This document shows, one piece after another, positions 8,733-17,689 of a stretch of DNA of 64,000 bases. Origin of the DNA: Actinomyces sp. 432 (GTDB lineage: Bacteria; Actinomycetota; Actinomycetes; Actinomycetales; Actinomycetaceae); the NCBI RefSeq assembly GCF_009930875.1, contig NZ_CP025249.1:806001-870000 (forward strand). Direction: 5' to 3'. A program made the translations under genes and the position numbers. The notes under the pieces are model-generated. The model made no database searches. It saw nothing but the letters and a program-made list of their open reading frames with translations, and was not told where the DNA came from. Position 1 is the stretch's first letter; the number at the start of each line of letters is the position of its first letter.

Positions 8733-9824
8733 GTGAAGAAGAAGTATCCCGCCATTACGCTCGGCCTGGTCGCAGCGCTGTCGCTTGCCGCCTGCGGCTC
8801 GGCCCCGGACTCCTCCGGCGGAGACACCGGCGATTTCCTCGCCTGCATGGTGTCCGACGAGGGCGGGTTCGACGACCAGTCCTTCAACCAGTCCGGCAAG
8901 GAGGGCCTGGACCGCGCTGCCGCCGACCTCGGCGTGCAGACCAAGCTCGTCGAGTCCCAGTCCATATCCGACTACCCCACCAACGTCGACTCCCTGGTAC
9001 AGCAGAACTGCGACCTGATCATCGGCGTCGGCTTCAACCTCGCCGCCGACCTTGCCGCGGCCGCCCAGGAGAACCCGGATATCAACTTCGCGCTCATCGA
9101 CGCTCCCTTCACCGATGCCGAGGGAAACTTGGTTGAGCTGGACAACGCCAAGCCGCTGACCTTCAACACTGCCGAGGCCGCCTACCTCGCCGGCTACGCC
9201 GCTGCCGGCACCACCGAGAGCGGCAAGGTCGCCACTTACGGGGGTGGAGTCCTTCCTACCGTGCAGATCTTCATGGAGGGCTTCGCCAAGGGCGTGGAGA
9301 AGTACAACGAGGACAACGACGCCAACGTCGAGGTCCTCGGCTGGGACCCTGACAACCCGGGCTCCGGCTCCTTCGTGGGCAACTTCACCGACACTCCTAT
9401 GGGCCAGCAGCTGACCGAGCTGTTCCTCTCCCAGGGTGCCGACATTGTGATGCCCGTGGCCGGCCCGGTCGGCTCCGGCACGATCGCGGCGGTCAAGGCG
9501 GCCGGTGACGACAACAACGCGATCGTCTGGGTGGACGCCGACGGCTATCTCAGCACCGAGTCCCTCGGCGGCAGCAAGTACATGCTGACCTCTGTGGTCA
9601 AGGGCATCGGTACCGCCGTGTACGACACCGTCCAGGAGGCCACCTCGGGCAACTTCACCTCTGAGCCCTTCATCGGCACCCTCGCCAATGACGGTGTGTC
9701 CATCGCCGACTACCACGACTGGTCCGACCGGGTCCCTGACGAGGTCAAGGAGCAGGTCGAGGTACTCAAGCAGCAGATCATCGACGGCACCCTCGACGTG
9801 TCCACGCCCTACGACCCGTCCTGA
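8733..9824 (+). CDS. bmpA: BMP-family nucleoside-binding lipoprotein
   Basis: Substrate-binding lipoprotein of a nucleoside ABC importer (BmpA/PnrA/NupN family), 363 residues. A lipoprotein signal peptide with lipobox LAAC ends at Cys21. The mature part shows the family pattern: SDEGGFDDQSFNQS at the start, a conserved hinge, and a ligand region with VMPVAGPVGSGT. It starts with GTG at 8733, with GGAG 8 nt upstream. The downstream ATPase, two permeases and three nucleoside-degrading enzymes indicate that it binds nucleosides. A hairpin after its stop may lower expression of the downstream genes relative to this abundant receptor. Confidence 0.9.
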   Translation: MKKKYPAITLGLVAALSLAACGSAPDSSGGDTGDFLACMVSDEGGFDDQSFNQSGKEGLDRAAADLGVQTKLVESQSISDYPTNVDSLVQQNCDLIIGVGFNLAADLAAAAQENPDINFALIDAPFTDAEGNLVELDNAKPLTFNTAEAAYLAGYAAAGTTESGKVATYGGGVLPTVQIFMEGFAKGVEKYNEDNDANVEVLGWDPDNPGSGSFVGNFTDTPMGQQLTELFLSQGADIVMPVAGPVGSGTIAAVKAAGDDNNAIVWVDADGYLSTESLGGSKYMLTSVVKGIGTAVYDTVQEATSGNFTSEPFIGTLANDGVSIADYHDWSDRVPDEVKEQVEVLKQQIIDGTLDVSTPYDPS

Positions 9825-9848
9825 TCGGGGCTGCGCCAATTCAACCCG

Positions 9849-9884
9849 GTGACGCCGTCGTCCTTGACGGGGCGGCGGCGTCAC
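9849..9884 (+). terminator. Internal hairpin after bmpA (possible attenuator)
   Basis: GTGACGCCG (9849-9857) pairs perfectly with CGGCGTCAC (9876-9884) around an 18-nt loop in the 145-bp gap between the receptor and ATPase genes. There is no T tract. A processing or partial termination site is an inference. Confidence 0.4.
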
Positions 9885-9969
9885 TGGCGCCCGGCCCGGT
9901 AGTCTTTCCCTGCTCGACGCCCACTCCACCGTTAACCATCGCCTGAACCCCACAGGAAGCGAGCCCCCA

Positions 9970-11496
9970 GTGCTGCTCGAACTCCGCGGAATCACCAAGG
10001 TCTTCGGATCCCTTGTGGCCAACGACCACATCGACGTCAAAGTCGAACCCGGCCAGATCCACGCCCTCCTGGGCGAGAACGGCGCCGGCAAGTCGACGCT
10101 CATGAACGTCCTGTACGGCCTGTACGACCCCGACGACGGCGAGATCCTTATCGACGGCCGTCCGGTCACCTTCAAGGGCCCCGGCGACGCCGTCGCGGCC
10201 GGCATCGGCATGGTCCACCAGCACTTCATGCTGGTACCCGTGTTCACCGTGGCCGAATCCGTGGCCCTGGGCTACGAGCCGGTGGGCAAGGCCGGCGTCA
10301 TCGACGCCAAGGCCGCCGCTGCGAAGGTGCGGGAGATCTCCGAGCGCTTCGGCTTCGACGTAGACCCGGACGCCTACATCGAAGACCTGCCCGTGGGCGT
10401 ACAACAGCGAGTCGAGATCATCAAGGCCCTCTCCCGCGACGCCAAGGTCCTCATCCTCGATGAGCCCACCGCCGTGCTCACCCCGCAAGAGACCGACGAG
10501 CTGATCGCCATCATGCGCGACCTCAAGGCCGCCGGCACCTCCATCGTGTTCATCACCCACAAGCTCCGCGAGGTGCGCGAGGTGGCGGACACGATCACCG
10601 TCATCCGCCGCGGCAAGGTCGTCGGCAGCGCCGAGCCGACCGCCTCCCAGGCCGAGCTCGCCGGGCTCATGGTCGGCCACTCCGTCTCCCTCACGGTGGA
10701 CAAGGACGCGCCCACGCTGGGCGGCGTCGGCCTGGAGCTGAAGGATGTCAGCCTGGTTGATGAGGGCAGCACTCTGCTCGACGACGTCAGCCTGCAGGTG
10801 CGCTCCGGCGAGATCGTCGGCGTGGCCGGGGTGCAGGGCAATGGCCAGACCGAGCTTGCCGACGTGCTGCTGGGATTGCGTGCACCCACCGTCGGCTCAG
10901 TGCACTTCGGCGGCCAGGACGTCACCCCCCTGGGCGTCCACCAGCGCATCGGCGCCGGCCTCGGCTTCGTCCCCGAGGACCGCTCCACCGACGGCATGGT
11001 TGCCGCATTCTCCGTGGCCGAGAACATGATCCTGGACCGCTTCGACGACCCCGCTTTCGGTTCCGGGCCGTCCATCAATCCCACCAAGGTCCGCAACCAC
11101 GCTGAGCAGCTGCGCGACGAGTTCGACGTACGCGTCACCGACGTCGCCGATCCCATCTCCACTTTGTCCGGCGGCAACCAGCAGAAGGCGATCCTTGCCC
11201 GGGAGCTGTCCCGCCAGCTCAAGGTTCTGGTGGCCTCACAGCCCACCCGGGGGCTCGACGTCGGCTCCATCGAATTCGTCCACAAGCGCATCGTGCAGGA
11301 GCGTGACAACAACACCGCCGTGTTGATCATCTCCTCCGAGCTGGATGAGATCTACTCCCTGTCAGACCGCATAGCCGTCATGTACCGCGGCCGGATCGTC
11401 GGCGTCGTGCCGCCGGATACACCCCGCGACGTGTTGGGCCTCATGATGGCAGGCGTCCCCCTCGACCAGGCCCGCGCCCAGGAGGAGAACCGATGA
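9970..11496 (+). CDS. nupO: Nucleoside ABC transporter, double ATP-binding protein
   Basis: ATPase of the nucleoside importer, 508 residues with two nucleotide-binding domains. Domain 1 has Walker [10 protein letters not shown] (about 38-46), [15 protein letters not shown] and Walker [15 protein letters not shown]. Domain 2 has the degenerate P-loop GVQGNGQTE, a strong signature [15 protein letters not shown] and [14 protein letters not shown]. This asymmetric layout is typical of the RbsA/MglA and NupO/YufO type. It starts with GTG after GGAAGCGAG. Its stop overlaps the first permease start by 4 bp (ATGA). Confidence 0.92.
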   Translation: MLLELRGITKVFGSLVANDHIDVKVEPGQIHALLGENGAGKSTLMNVLYGLYDPDDGEILIDGRPVTFKGPGDAVAAGIGMVHQHFMLVPVFTVAESVALGYEPVGKAGVIDAKAAAAKVREISERFGFDVDPDAYIEDLPVGVQQRVEIIKALSRDAKVLILDEPTAVLTPQETDELIAIMRDLKAAGTSIVFITHKLREVREVADTITVIRRGKVVGSAEPTASQAELAGLMVGHSVSLTVDKDAPTLGGVGLELKDVSLVDEGSTLLDDVSLQVRSGEIVGVAGVQGNGQTELADVLLGLRAPTVGSVHFGGQDVTPLGVHQRIGAGLGFVPEDRSTDGMVAAFSVAENMILDRFDDPAFGSGPSINPTKVRNHAEQLRDEFDVRVTDVADPISTLSGGNQQKAILARELSRQLKVLVASQPTRGLDVGSIEFVHKRIVQERDNNTAVLIISSELDEIYSLSDRIAVMYRGRIVGVVPPDTPRDVLGLMMAGVPLDQARAQEENR

Positions 11497-12809
11497 GCGA
11501 AGCTATCCCAAACGGCGCCGCGCAGGCGGAATCACGGACGGGTCGGCCGTCCGTCGTCCCACCCGCCCAGCACACGGACAATCAGCCGGAGCAGCCGGGT
11601 GTACTGCGGCAGATCGCCGAGTCCAACATCCTTATGGGCGTGCTTGCGGTTTTCTCCGCCATGATTGTCGGCTCGCTGTTGATCCTGCTCGCCGACGACA
11701 ACGTGCGCACCACCGCCGGTTACCTGTTCGCACGCCCCAGCGACTTCTTCGGTGCGGTCGGCTCGTGCCTGGTGGACGCCTACGCGGCCATGGTCCGCGG
11801 CGGCATCTTCGACTGGCAAGCATCCTCGGTCGCGCGCATGTGGCGCCCCATCACCGAAACCCTCACCGTGGCCACGCCGCTGATCCTGGCGGGCCTGGGC
11901 ATGGCGGTGGCCTTCCGCGCCGGCCTGTTCAACGTCGGTGGGCAGGGGCAGATCATCCTCGGCGCCATCGTCGGCGGTTACGTCGGCTTCGCCTGGAACC
12001 TGCCCAGCGGGCTGCACATGCTGGTGGCGGTGCTCGGCGCCATCCTCGGCGGCGCCCTGTGGGGAGCCATCCCCGGCGTGCTACGCGCCACCACCGGTGC
12101 CAGCGAGGTCATCACCACCATCATGCTCAACTCCGTTGCCGCCTACCTGATAGCGCATCTGCTCACCACGGCCACCTTCATCGGTGCGGGCAACGCCAAC
12201 CCCAAGTCACTGCCGGTGGCGGCTAGCGCCCAGTACCCCAAACTGATCGGCGGTCCCTTCCGGCTACACCTGGGCTTCATCGTGGCCCTGCTGGCCGCCT
12301 TGTTCGTGTGGTGGCTGCTGGAGCGCAGCGAGATCGGTTTCCAGTTCCGCGCCACCGGCCTGAACCCGCAGGCGGCGCTGACCGCAGGCATCAACGTGCC
12401 CCGGATCACCGCCCTGGTCATGATCGTCTCCGGTGCCCTGTGCGGGCTGGCGGCAACCGCCCCGGTGCTCGGCACCCAGCACTACCTGACCGGCTCGGTG
12501 GCGGGCAGCATCGGCTTCGATGCCATGACCGTGGCCCTGCTGGGCCGCTCCACCCCGCAGGGCACCGTGCTGGCCGGGCTGCTGTTCGGTGCCCTGACCG
12601 CGGGCGGAACCACCATGCAGGCCGCCACCGGTACCCCGATCGACATCGTGCTGGTGCTGCAGTCCATGATCGTGCTGTTCATCGCGGCCCCGCCGCTGGT
12701 GCGCGCCATCTACCACCTGCCCGCACCCGGCTCCTGGCGGCGGAGCCGCCGCGAGGTCGTCGACGCTGCCGCCGTCGCCGGCCCGGCCGTTGAGAAGAAG
12801 GAGGCCTGA
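11493..12809 (+). CDS. nupP: Nucleoside ABC transporter permease (BPD_transp_2 family)
   Basis: First membrane subunit of the importer, 438 residues. An N-terminal 40-residue hydrophilic segment is followed by about eight to nine membrane helices. Gly-rich LGMAVAFRAGLFNVGGQGQ and RATGLNPQAALTAGI are typical of YufP/NupP-like sugar and nucleoside permeases. It begins ATGA-overlapped with the ATPase stop and ends 3 bp before the second permease, so the subunits are translated together. Confidence 0.9.
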   Translation: MSEAIPNGAAQAESRTGRPSVVPPAQHTDNQPEQPGVLRQIAESNILMGVLAVFSAMIVGSLLILLADDNVRTTAGYLFARPSDFFGAVGSCLVDAYAAMVRGGIFDWQASSVARMWRPITETLTVATPLILAGLGMAVAFRAGLFNVGGQGQIILGAIVGGYVGFAWNLPSGLHMLVAVLGAILGGALWGAIPGVLRATTGASEVITTIMLNSVAAYLIAHLLTTATFIGAGNANPKSLPVAASAQYPKLIGGPFRLHLGFIVALLAALFVWWLLERSEIGFQFRATGLNPQAALTAGINVPRITALVMIVSGALCGLAATAPVLGTQHYLTGSVAGSIGFDAMTVALLGRSTPQGTVLAGLLFGALTAGGTTMQAATGTPIDIVLVLQSMIVLFIAAPPLVRAIYHLPAPGSWRRSRREVVDAAAVAGPAVEKKEA

Positions 12810-12812
12810 GCC

Positions 12813-14105
12813 ATGACTGCCTCACCCACCGCCGCTCCGACCCGCGACGCCAGCCCGAGAACGGAGCCGACCGTCGTCGTCGAGCCGATCGCCTACAAGC
12901 TGCCGATCACCGGCACCGTCGTAGTCGTTCTGGAACTGCTGATGGGCCTGCTAAGCCACGGCGACACTCGCTTCCAGCTGGCCACCAAGGCCGACTTCTT
13001 GAAGATTCCCGTGCTCACCCTCGGCTCCCGCCCCGTGATCGTGGTGATGGTGCTGCTGGCTGCGGCGATCACCGCCTACATGTGGATGCGTGCCGTGGGC
13101 CGTGCACCGATCCCCAACTGGGCGGGGCTGGTGCTGGGAGCCAGTTTCATCATCGCCTTCCTCACCTGGGCCGGCGCCGGACGCCCCACCGTCATCCCGC
13201 TGGTGACAATCCTGTCCTCCACCCTCGCACTGTCCGTGCCGCTGGTGTTCGGCGGGCTCGCCGGCGTGGTGGGGGAGCGCTCGGGCACCATCAACATCGC
13301 CATCGAGGGCCAGCTGCTGGGCGGCGCCTTCCTGGGCGCGGTGGTCGCATCGATCACCGGCTCCGCCTGGGCCGGCATGATCGCCGCCCCCTTCGCCGGT
13401 ATCCTGGTAGCCCTGCTGCTTGCCCTGTTCGGACTGAAGTACCGGGTCAACCAGATCGTGGTCGGCGTGGTCCTCAACGTGTTCGTGTCCGGCCTGACTA
13501 GCTTCCTGTTCTCCACGGTGCTGACCGACAACCCGGCGCGGCTGAACGCCTCCATGCGCCTGCCCACCCTGCCGATCCCGGTGCTCTCCCAGATCCCGAT
13601 CATCGGCCCGGTGCTGTTCCGGCAGACGATTCTGGTGTACTTGATGTACGCGGCCGTCGCGGTGCTGTCCTTCATGCTGTTCCGCTCCCGCTGGGGCCTG
13701 CGCATGCGTGCCTGCGGCGAGCACCCGCGGGCCGCGGACACCGTGGGCATCAACGTCATGCGCACCCGCGTGAACAACCTGATGCTGGGCGGCGCGCTGG
13801 CGGGCCTGGGCGGCGCCTTCTTCACCGTTGGCTCCGGCCTGGCCTTCACCAAGGACATGTCATCCGGCAACGGCTACATCGCCCTGGCCGCCATGATCCT
13901 GGGCGCCTGGAACCCGGTGGGCACCCTGTACGCCGCGCTCCTATTCGGCTTCGCCACTGCGGTGGGGCAGACGCTGTCCGTCATCGGCTCCCCGATCCCG
14001 GCGAACATCATCCTTATGATCCCCTACATCGTGACGGTCTTCGCCGTCGCCGGCTTCGTGGGGCGCGTGCGCGCCCCTGCCGCCGAGGGGGTCCCGTACC
14101 CGTGA
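12813..14105 (+). CDS. nupQ: Nucleoside ABC transporter permease, second subunit
   Basis: Second membrane subunit, 430 residues, YufQ/NupQ-like. After about 25 hydrophilic residues come multiple membrane helices. The motif GERSGTINIAIEGQLLGGAF and the loop RACGEHPRAADTVGIN are conserved in this family. The length includes an N-terminal extension with extra helices relative to the ~320-residue family norm. Its stop overlaps the cytidine deaminase start by 4 bp, tying uptake to catabolism in one operon. Confidence 0.9.
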   Translation: MTASPTAAPTRDASPRTEPTVVVEPIAYKLPITGTVVVVLELLMGLLSHGDTRFQLATKADFLKIPVLTLGSRPVIVVMVLLAAAITAYMWMRAVGRAPIPNWAGLVLGASFIIAFLTWAGAGRPTVIPLVTILSSTLALSVPLVFGGLAGVVGERSGTINIAIEGQLLGGAFLGAVVASITGSAWAGMIAAPFAGILVALLLALFGLKYRVNQIVVGVVLNVFVSGLTSFLFSTVLTDNPARLNASMRLPTLPIPVLSQIPIIGPVLFRQTILVYLMYAAVAVLSFMLFRSRWGLRMRACGEHPRAADTVGINVMRTRVNNLMLGGALAGLGGAFFTVGSGLAFTKDMSSGNGYIALAAMILGAWNPVGTLYAALLFGFATAVGQTLSVIGSPIPANIILMIPYIVTVFAVAGFVGRVRAPAAEGVPYP

Positions 14106-14599
14106 TCGGCGCCGACAACCACCCGGCCGGGCCGGCCCGGGCCGTCTCCGACTCCGTGCCCGCCGTCGACGCGGACATGTGGGCGCGGCTGCGGGCACTG
14201 GCCACAGAGGCCATGCGGTGCGCCTACGCGCCCTACTCCCACTTCCGGGTGGGGGCCGCCGCCCTGGTCGACGACGGCCGTCTGGTATCCGGCTGCAACG
14301 TGGAGAACGCCGGCTACGGGGTAACCCTGTGCGCGGAGTGCGGGCTGGTCTCCGAGCTCGTACGCACCGGCGGAGGCCGCCTGATCGCCTTCGTGTGCGT
14401 CGACGGCGACGCGCGGCCCTGTTCCCCGTGCGGCCGCTGCCGCCAAGTGCTGTCCGAGCACGCCCACCCGGACATGCTGCTGGACCTGCCGTCGGGCGTC
14501 ATGAGCATTGACCAGGTGCTCCCCGACCGCTTCACCAGCGCCGACATCGAGCGGGTCACCGGCACAGCCGCACCCCTACCTGAAGGAGACCGGCCGTGA
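14102..14599 (+). CDS. cdd: Cytidine deaminase
   Basis: Deaminates cytidine and deoxycytidine to (deoxy)uridine, the step before phosphorolysis by the next gene product. Length is 165 residues. Zinc-site motifs are present: NVENAGYGVTLCAE with Cys ligand and catalytic Glu, and PCSPCGRC with two Cys ligands. This is the three-cysteine, tetrameric form. An extra ~20 residues precede the conserved domain. It overlaps both neighbours by 4 bp (GTGA type starts), showing tight coupling. Confidence 0.93.
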   Translation: MIGADNHPAGPARAVSDSVPAVDADMWARLRALATEAMRCAYAPYSHFRVGAAALVDDGRLVSGCNVENAGYGVTLCAECGLVSELVRTGGGRLIAFVCVDGDARPCSPCGRCRQVLSEHAHPDMLLDLPSGVMSIDQVLPDRFTSADIERVTGTAAPLPEGDRP

Positions 14600-15969
14600 C
14601 CGCATCCGTCAAACCGTCTTCCGCCCCCGCCGCCCCAACGTCCCCCGCGGTGGAGCCCTTCGACGCCGTTGACGTGATCGCTGCCAAGCGCGACCGCCAG
14701 CGGCTCACAGACGCCCAGATCGACTGGGTGGTCGACGCCTACACCCGCGGCGTGGTCGCCGACGAGCAGATGAGCGCCCTGGCCATGGCGATCTACCTCA
14801 ACGGCATGGACCGGGGCGAGATCGCCCGCTGGACCGACGCCATGATCCGCTCCGGGGAGCGCATGGACTTTTCCGCCCTGGGACGCCCTACAGCGGACAA
14901 GCACTCCACGGGCGGAGTGGGTGACAAGATCACCTTGTCGCTGGCGCCGCTGGTGGCTGTCTTCGGCGTCAGTGTTCCGCAGCTGTCCGGCCGCGGCCTG
15001 GGCCACACCGGCGGCACCCTGGACAAGCTCGAGTCCATTCCCGGCTGGCGGGCGGCGCTGAGCAACGACGAGATCCTGGACATGCTGTCCGCCGACGGTC
15101 CCGGCGCCGTTATTTGCGCCGCCGGCAGCGGGCTGGCCCCTGCCGACAAGAAGCTGTACGCGCTGCGGGACACCACCGCTACTGTCTCCTGTGTGCCGCT
15201 GATCGCCTCCTCCATCATGAGCAAGAAGATCGCCGAGGGCACCGGCGCGCTGGTCCTGGACGTCAAGGTCGGCTCCGGCGCCTTCATGAAGGAGATCGAC
15301 CAGGCGCGCGAACTCGCGCAGACCATGGTGGCGCTCGGCACGGACGCCGGCGTGACCACCCGCGCCCTGCTCACCGACATGTCCACGCCGCTGGGATTGA
15401 CCGCCGGAAACGCCCTGGAGGTGCGCGAGGCCGTCGAGGTGCTTTCCGGTGGGGGACCGGCCGACGTCGTCGACCTGACCGTGGCGCTAGCGGGCGAGAT
15501 GCTCTCCGCGGCCGGGCACACCGTGGACGCGGACGAGCTGCGCGCCGCCCTGGGCGACGGGCGCGCCATGGACGTGTGGCGGGAGATGATCCGCCGCCAG
15601 GACGGCGACCCCGACGCCCCCCTGCCCGTGGCTCCCGAGACCGAGACCGTCACTGCCGCCGTGGACGGCGTGCTCACCCGCCTGGACGCCCTGGGCGTGG
15701 GGGTGGCCGCCTGGCGCCTGGGGGCCGGCCGAGCCCGCAAGGAGGACCCGGTGCAGGCAGTCGCCGGCGTCGAAATGCACGCCAAGCCGGGTGACACCGT
15801 GCGCGCCGGCCAGCCGCTGCTCACCCTGCACACCGCTACCCCGGAGCGCTTCGAGCGCGCCCGCGCCGCGCTCGAGGACGCGATCGCCGTGCGCCCCGCC
15901 GACTCTCCGGAGGCCCGGGAGGCCGTGGCCCGCCGCCGCGTCGGCGTGGTGCTGGACCGGATTGTCTGA
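14596..15969 (+). CDS. deoA: Thymidine/pyrimidine-nucleoside phosphorylase
   Basis: Splits thymidine or deoxyuridine with phosphate into the free base and deoxyribose-1-phosphate. Length is 457 residues. Motifs include the phosphate-binding KHSTGGVGDK, SGRGLGHTGGTLDKLESIPG, the conserved KVGSGAFMK and the C-terminal domain RKEDPVQAVAGVEMHAKPGD. It starts with GTG inside the end of cdd. GAAGG stands upstream. Within the operon it receives the products of cdd and supplies the pentose-phosphate branch completed by DeoC. Confidence 0.93.
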   Translation: MTASVKPSSAPAAPTSPAVEPFDAVDVIAAKRDRQRLTDAQIDWVVDAYTRGVVADEQMSALAMAIYLNGMDRGEIARWTDAMIRSGERMDFSALGRPTADKHSTGGVGDKITLSLAPLVAVFGVSVPQLSGRGLGHTGGTLDKLESIPGWRAALSNDEILDMLSADGPGAVICAAGSGLAPADKKLYALRDTTATVSCVPLIASSIMSKKIAEGTGALVLDVKVGSGAFMKEIDQARELAQTMVALGTDAGVTTRALLTDMSTPLGLTAGNALEVREAVEVLSGGGPADVVDLTVALAGEMLSAAGHTVDADELRAALGDGRAMDVWREMIRRQDGDPDAPLPVAPETETVTAAVDGVLTRLDALGVGVAAWRLGAGRARKEDPVQAVAGVEMHAKPGDTVRAGQPLLTLHTATPERFERARAALEDAIAVRPADSPEAREAVARRRVGVVLDRIV

Positions 15970-15979
15970 AGAGGCCGTG

Positions 15980-16786
15980 GTGGACTCCCGCACGTCGGCC
16001 GCCGAGCTGCCCGGGGCGCGTGTGGTGAACGCCCGTCTGCGCGTGGGTGGCTTCACCACCGCCGGTGGCGCCGTCACTCTTGCCCAGTGCGACGGCACCA
16101 CCTGTGGAGCAACTGCGGTTCTGGCGGCCCGCCTCCTGCTCGGCGGTCCCAGCGCCGGTGTGCAGACTCCCGTCCCCGGCACCGCCCGCCCGGGCCGAGT
16201 CCTGCAGGAGACTCTGGCCGCCTCCCAGCGGAGCCTGCAGCGTGCCATGAACCGGCATGCGGGAGGGCCACTGGGCCCCCTGCCCTGGACTAGTAGGCTG
16301 GGCTCGACCCCGTGGGCCGTCGCCGCCGAGCTGACGCGCGTACTGCGGCGGGTGCGACCCGACATCGAAGCCTGCACCGTGACCTGGGTGGACGACCGGG
16401 GCGCCGGCTGGGGCGCCGTCGTGGCGGGCACGCGAGAGCTGCTTGCCGTCGGCGTCCCCGTAATTCTGCTTACGGGAGGACCGCCGGTACGCCATGCCGA
16501 TGGTGCCGGAGGGGCCCGGCGCCTATTGAATCTGAACCGAATCATCAACGCGATCCCCGCAGTCCCGCGGCACTACGTGCTGGCGCTGCCCTGGAAAGCC
16601 ATCGGGCGGCAGGACCCCGGCCCCGGCCACGCCCACCTCTACGACCCCTCCAGCGGCGTCGTGCGCGCCCTGGACCTGCTGGCCCCACGCGCGCAGCGCG
16701 GGCCCGGTCCCCGCGAGCTGGGCTACTGGCCGCGTGTGCTCGCCGTGATCGCCCCACCGCCGCCCCGTGCCCTACAACCGGCCTGA
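15980..16786 (+). CDS. Uncharacterised protein with C39-peptidase-like motifs
   Basis: Unrecognised 268-residue protein lying between deoA and deoC in the nucleoside operon. Candidate catalytic residues occur in the order and setting seen in C39-like papain-fold proteins. They are Cys in QCDGTTCGATAVLAARL, His in PRHYVLALPW after a VGVPVILL strand, and Asp in HLYDPSSGVV. There is no signal peptide or membrane segment, so it would act in the cytosol or be a non-enzymatic relative. The start is taken as the second of two adjacent GTG codons, 5 nt after AGAGG; the upstream open frame is a shadow of deoA. The fold assignment is inference; the motif order is what is seen. Confidence 0.6.
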   Translation: MDSRTSAAELPGARVVNARLRVGGFTTAGGAVTLAQCDGTTCGATAVLAARLLLGGPSAGVQTPVPGTARPGRVLQETLAASQRSLQRAMNRHAGGPLGPLPWTSRLGSTPWAVAAELTRVLRRVRPDIEACTVTWVDDRGAGWGAVVAGTRELLAVGVPVILLTGGPPVRHADGAGGARRLLNLNRIINAIPAVPRHYVLALPWKAIGRQDPGPGHAHLYDPSSGVVRALDLLAPRAQRGPGPRELGYWPRVLAVIAPPPPRALQPA

Positions 16787-16831
16787 AACCGGCCTGCAGC
16801 AGACCCAGAACAATCCAGAGAAAGGAACGCC

Positions 16832-17485
16832 ATGACCACCCGTGCTGAAGTCGCCGCCATCATCGACCACACCCTGCTCAAGCCCGAGGCCACTGGCGCG
16901 CAGGTCGCCGAGCTGATCGCCCAGGGCGCCGAACTGGGCACCTACTCGGTGTGCGTGTCCCCCAGCCAGCTGCCCGTGCAGGCCCCCAAGGGCCTGCACG
17001 TGGCCACCGTCTGCGGGTTCCCCTCCGGCGCTCATGCCACCGCCGTCAAGGCGGCCGAGGCCGCCGACTCCGTCGCGAAGGGCGCGGACGAGGTTGACAT
17101 GGTCGTCAACCTGAAGCTGGTCAAGGAGCACGACTACGCGGGCGTCGAGGCGGACATCCGCGCGGTCAAGGAGGCCGTGGGGGACAAGCTGCTGAAGGTG
17201 ATCATCGAGTCCGCGGCACTGACCGACGATGAGATCATTGCCGTGTGCCGGGCCGCCGAGGGTGCGGGTGCCGACTACGTCAAGACCTCCACCGGCTTTC
17301 ACCCGGCGGGCGGCGCCTCGGTGCACGCCGTGGAGCTAATGCGCGCCACGGTGGGGGACCGGCTGGGCGTCAAGGCCTCCGGGGGTATCCGCACCGCTGA
17401 GGACGCGCTGGCCATGATCGCGGCCGGCGCCTCCCGGCTAGGCGTGTCCGCCACCGTCGCCATCCTGGAGGGCCTGCCCGCCTAA
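16832..17485 (+). CDS. deoC: Deoxyribose-phosphate aldolase
   Basis: Cleaves deoxyribose-5-phosphate to acetaldehyde and glyceraldehyde-3-phosphate, the last step of deoxynucleoside breakdown. Length is 217 residues. Motifs are [11 protein letters not shown] at the start, [24 protein letters not shown], and the Schiff-base lysine K151 in YVKTSTGF, then [10 protein letters not shown] strong AGAAAGGAA ribosome site precedes the ATG. It is the last gene of the operon and is followed by repeats and a long hairpin. No phosphopentomutase (deoB) gene is in the window. Confidence 0.95.
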   Translation: MTTRAEVAAIIDHTLLKPEATGAQVAELIAQGAELGTYSVCVSPSQLPVQAPKGLHVATVCGFPSGAHATAVKAAEAADSVAKGADEVDMVVNLKLVKEHDYAGVEADIRAVKEAVGDKLLKVIIESAALTDDEIIAVCRAAEGAGADYVKTSTGFHPAGGASVHAVELMRATVGDRLGVKASGGIRTAEDALAMIAAGASRLGVSATVAILEGLPA

Positions 17486-17490
17486 TCGCA

Positions 17491-17560
17491 CCGAGACCGG
17501 CACTTGTTACGTGCCGAGACCGGCACTAATGACGTGCCGAGACCGGCACTAGAACCGACT
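17491..17560. repeat. 23-bp-period tandem repeat array, locus 2a
   Basis: Three near-identical units CCGAGACCGGCACT plus a variable nine-base spacer containing ACGTG begin at 17491, 17514 and 17537, a strict 23-bp period. The array lies just after deoC and before the hairpin at 17574. Confidence 0.8.
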
Positions 17561-17573
17561 CCGCCGCATAGTT

Positions 17574-17610
17574 GCGCCGCGTCGCCCACACTGTGTGGGC
17601 GACGCGGCGC
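17574..17610. terminator. Long perfect hairpin between deoC and phosphohexomutase
   Basis: 17-bp perfect arms (17574-17590 and 17594-17610) with a 3-nt loop between converging genes, likely a bidirectional terminator or transcription barrier. No T tract. Confidence 0.7.
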
Positions 17611-17620
17611 GTCATATCAA

Positions 17621-17656
17621 CCGGTTTCAGTGTGTAACTTGTGCCGGTTTCGGTGG
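17621..17656. repeat. 23-bp-period repeat, locus 2b, inverted orientation
   Basis: Units starting CCGGTTTC at 17621 and 17644 are the inverted, diverged form of the array at 17491, again 23 bp apart. The two oppositely oriented arrays flank the hairpin at 17574-17610. Confidence 0.6.
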
Positions 17657-17689
17657 TTGCGTGCTGCGGGCGTGAGGCTCAGACGACTG

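Noticed and set aside
8589..10247. 552-residue open frame opposite bmpA and the ATPase gene
   Set aside because: Antisense to strong genes, composition typical of a shadow frame, no homology signal.
15791..16786. Long form of the C39-like gene starting inside deoA
   Set aside because: The first 62 codons are an out-of-frame reading of deoA with Arg/Pro/Ser bias; two GTG codons after the deoA stop have a ribosome site.
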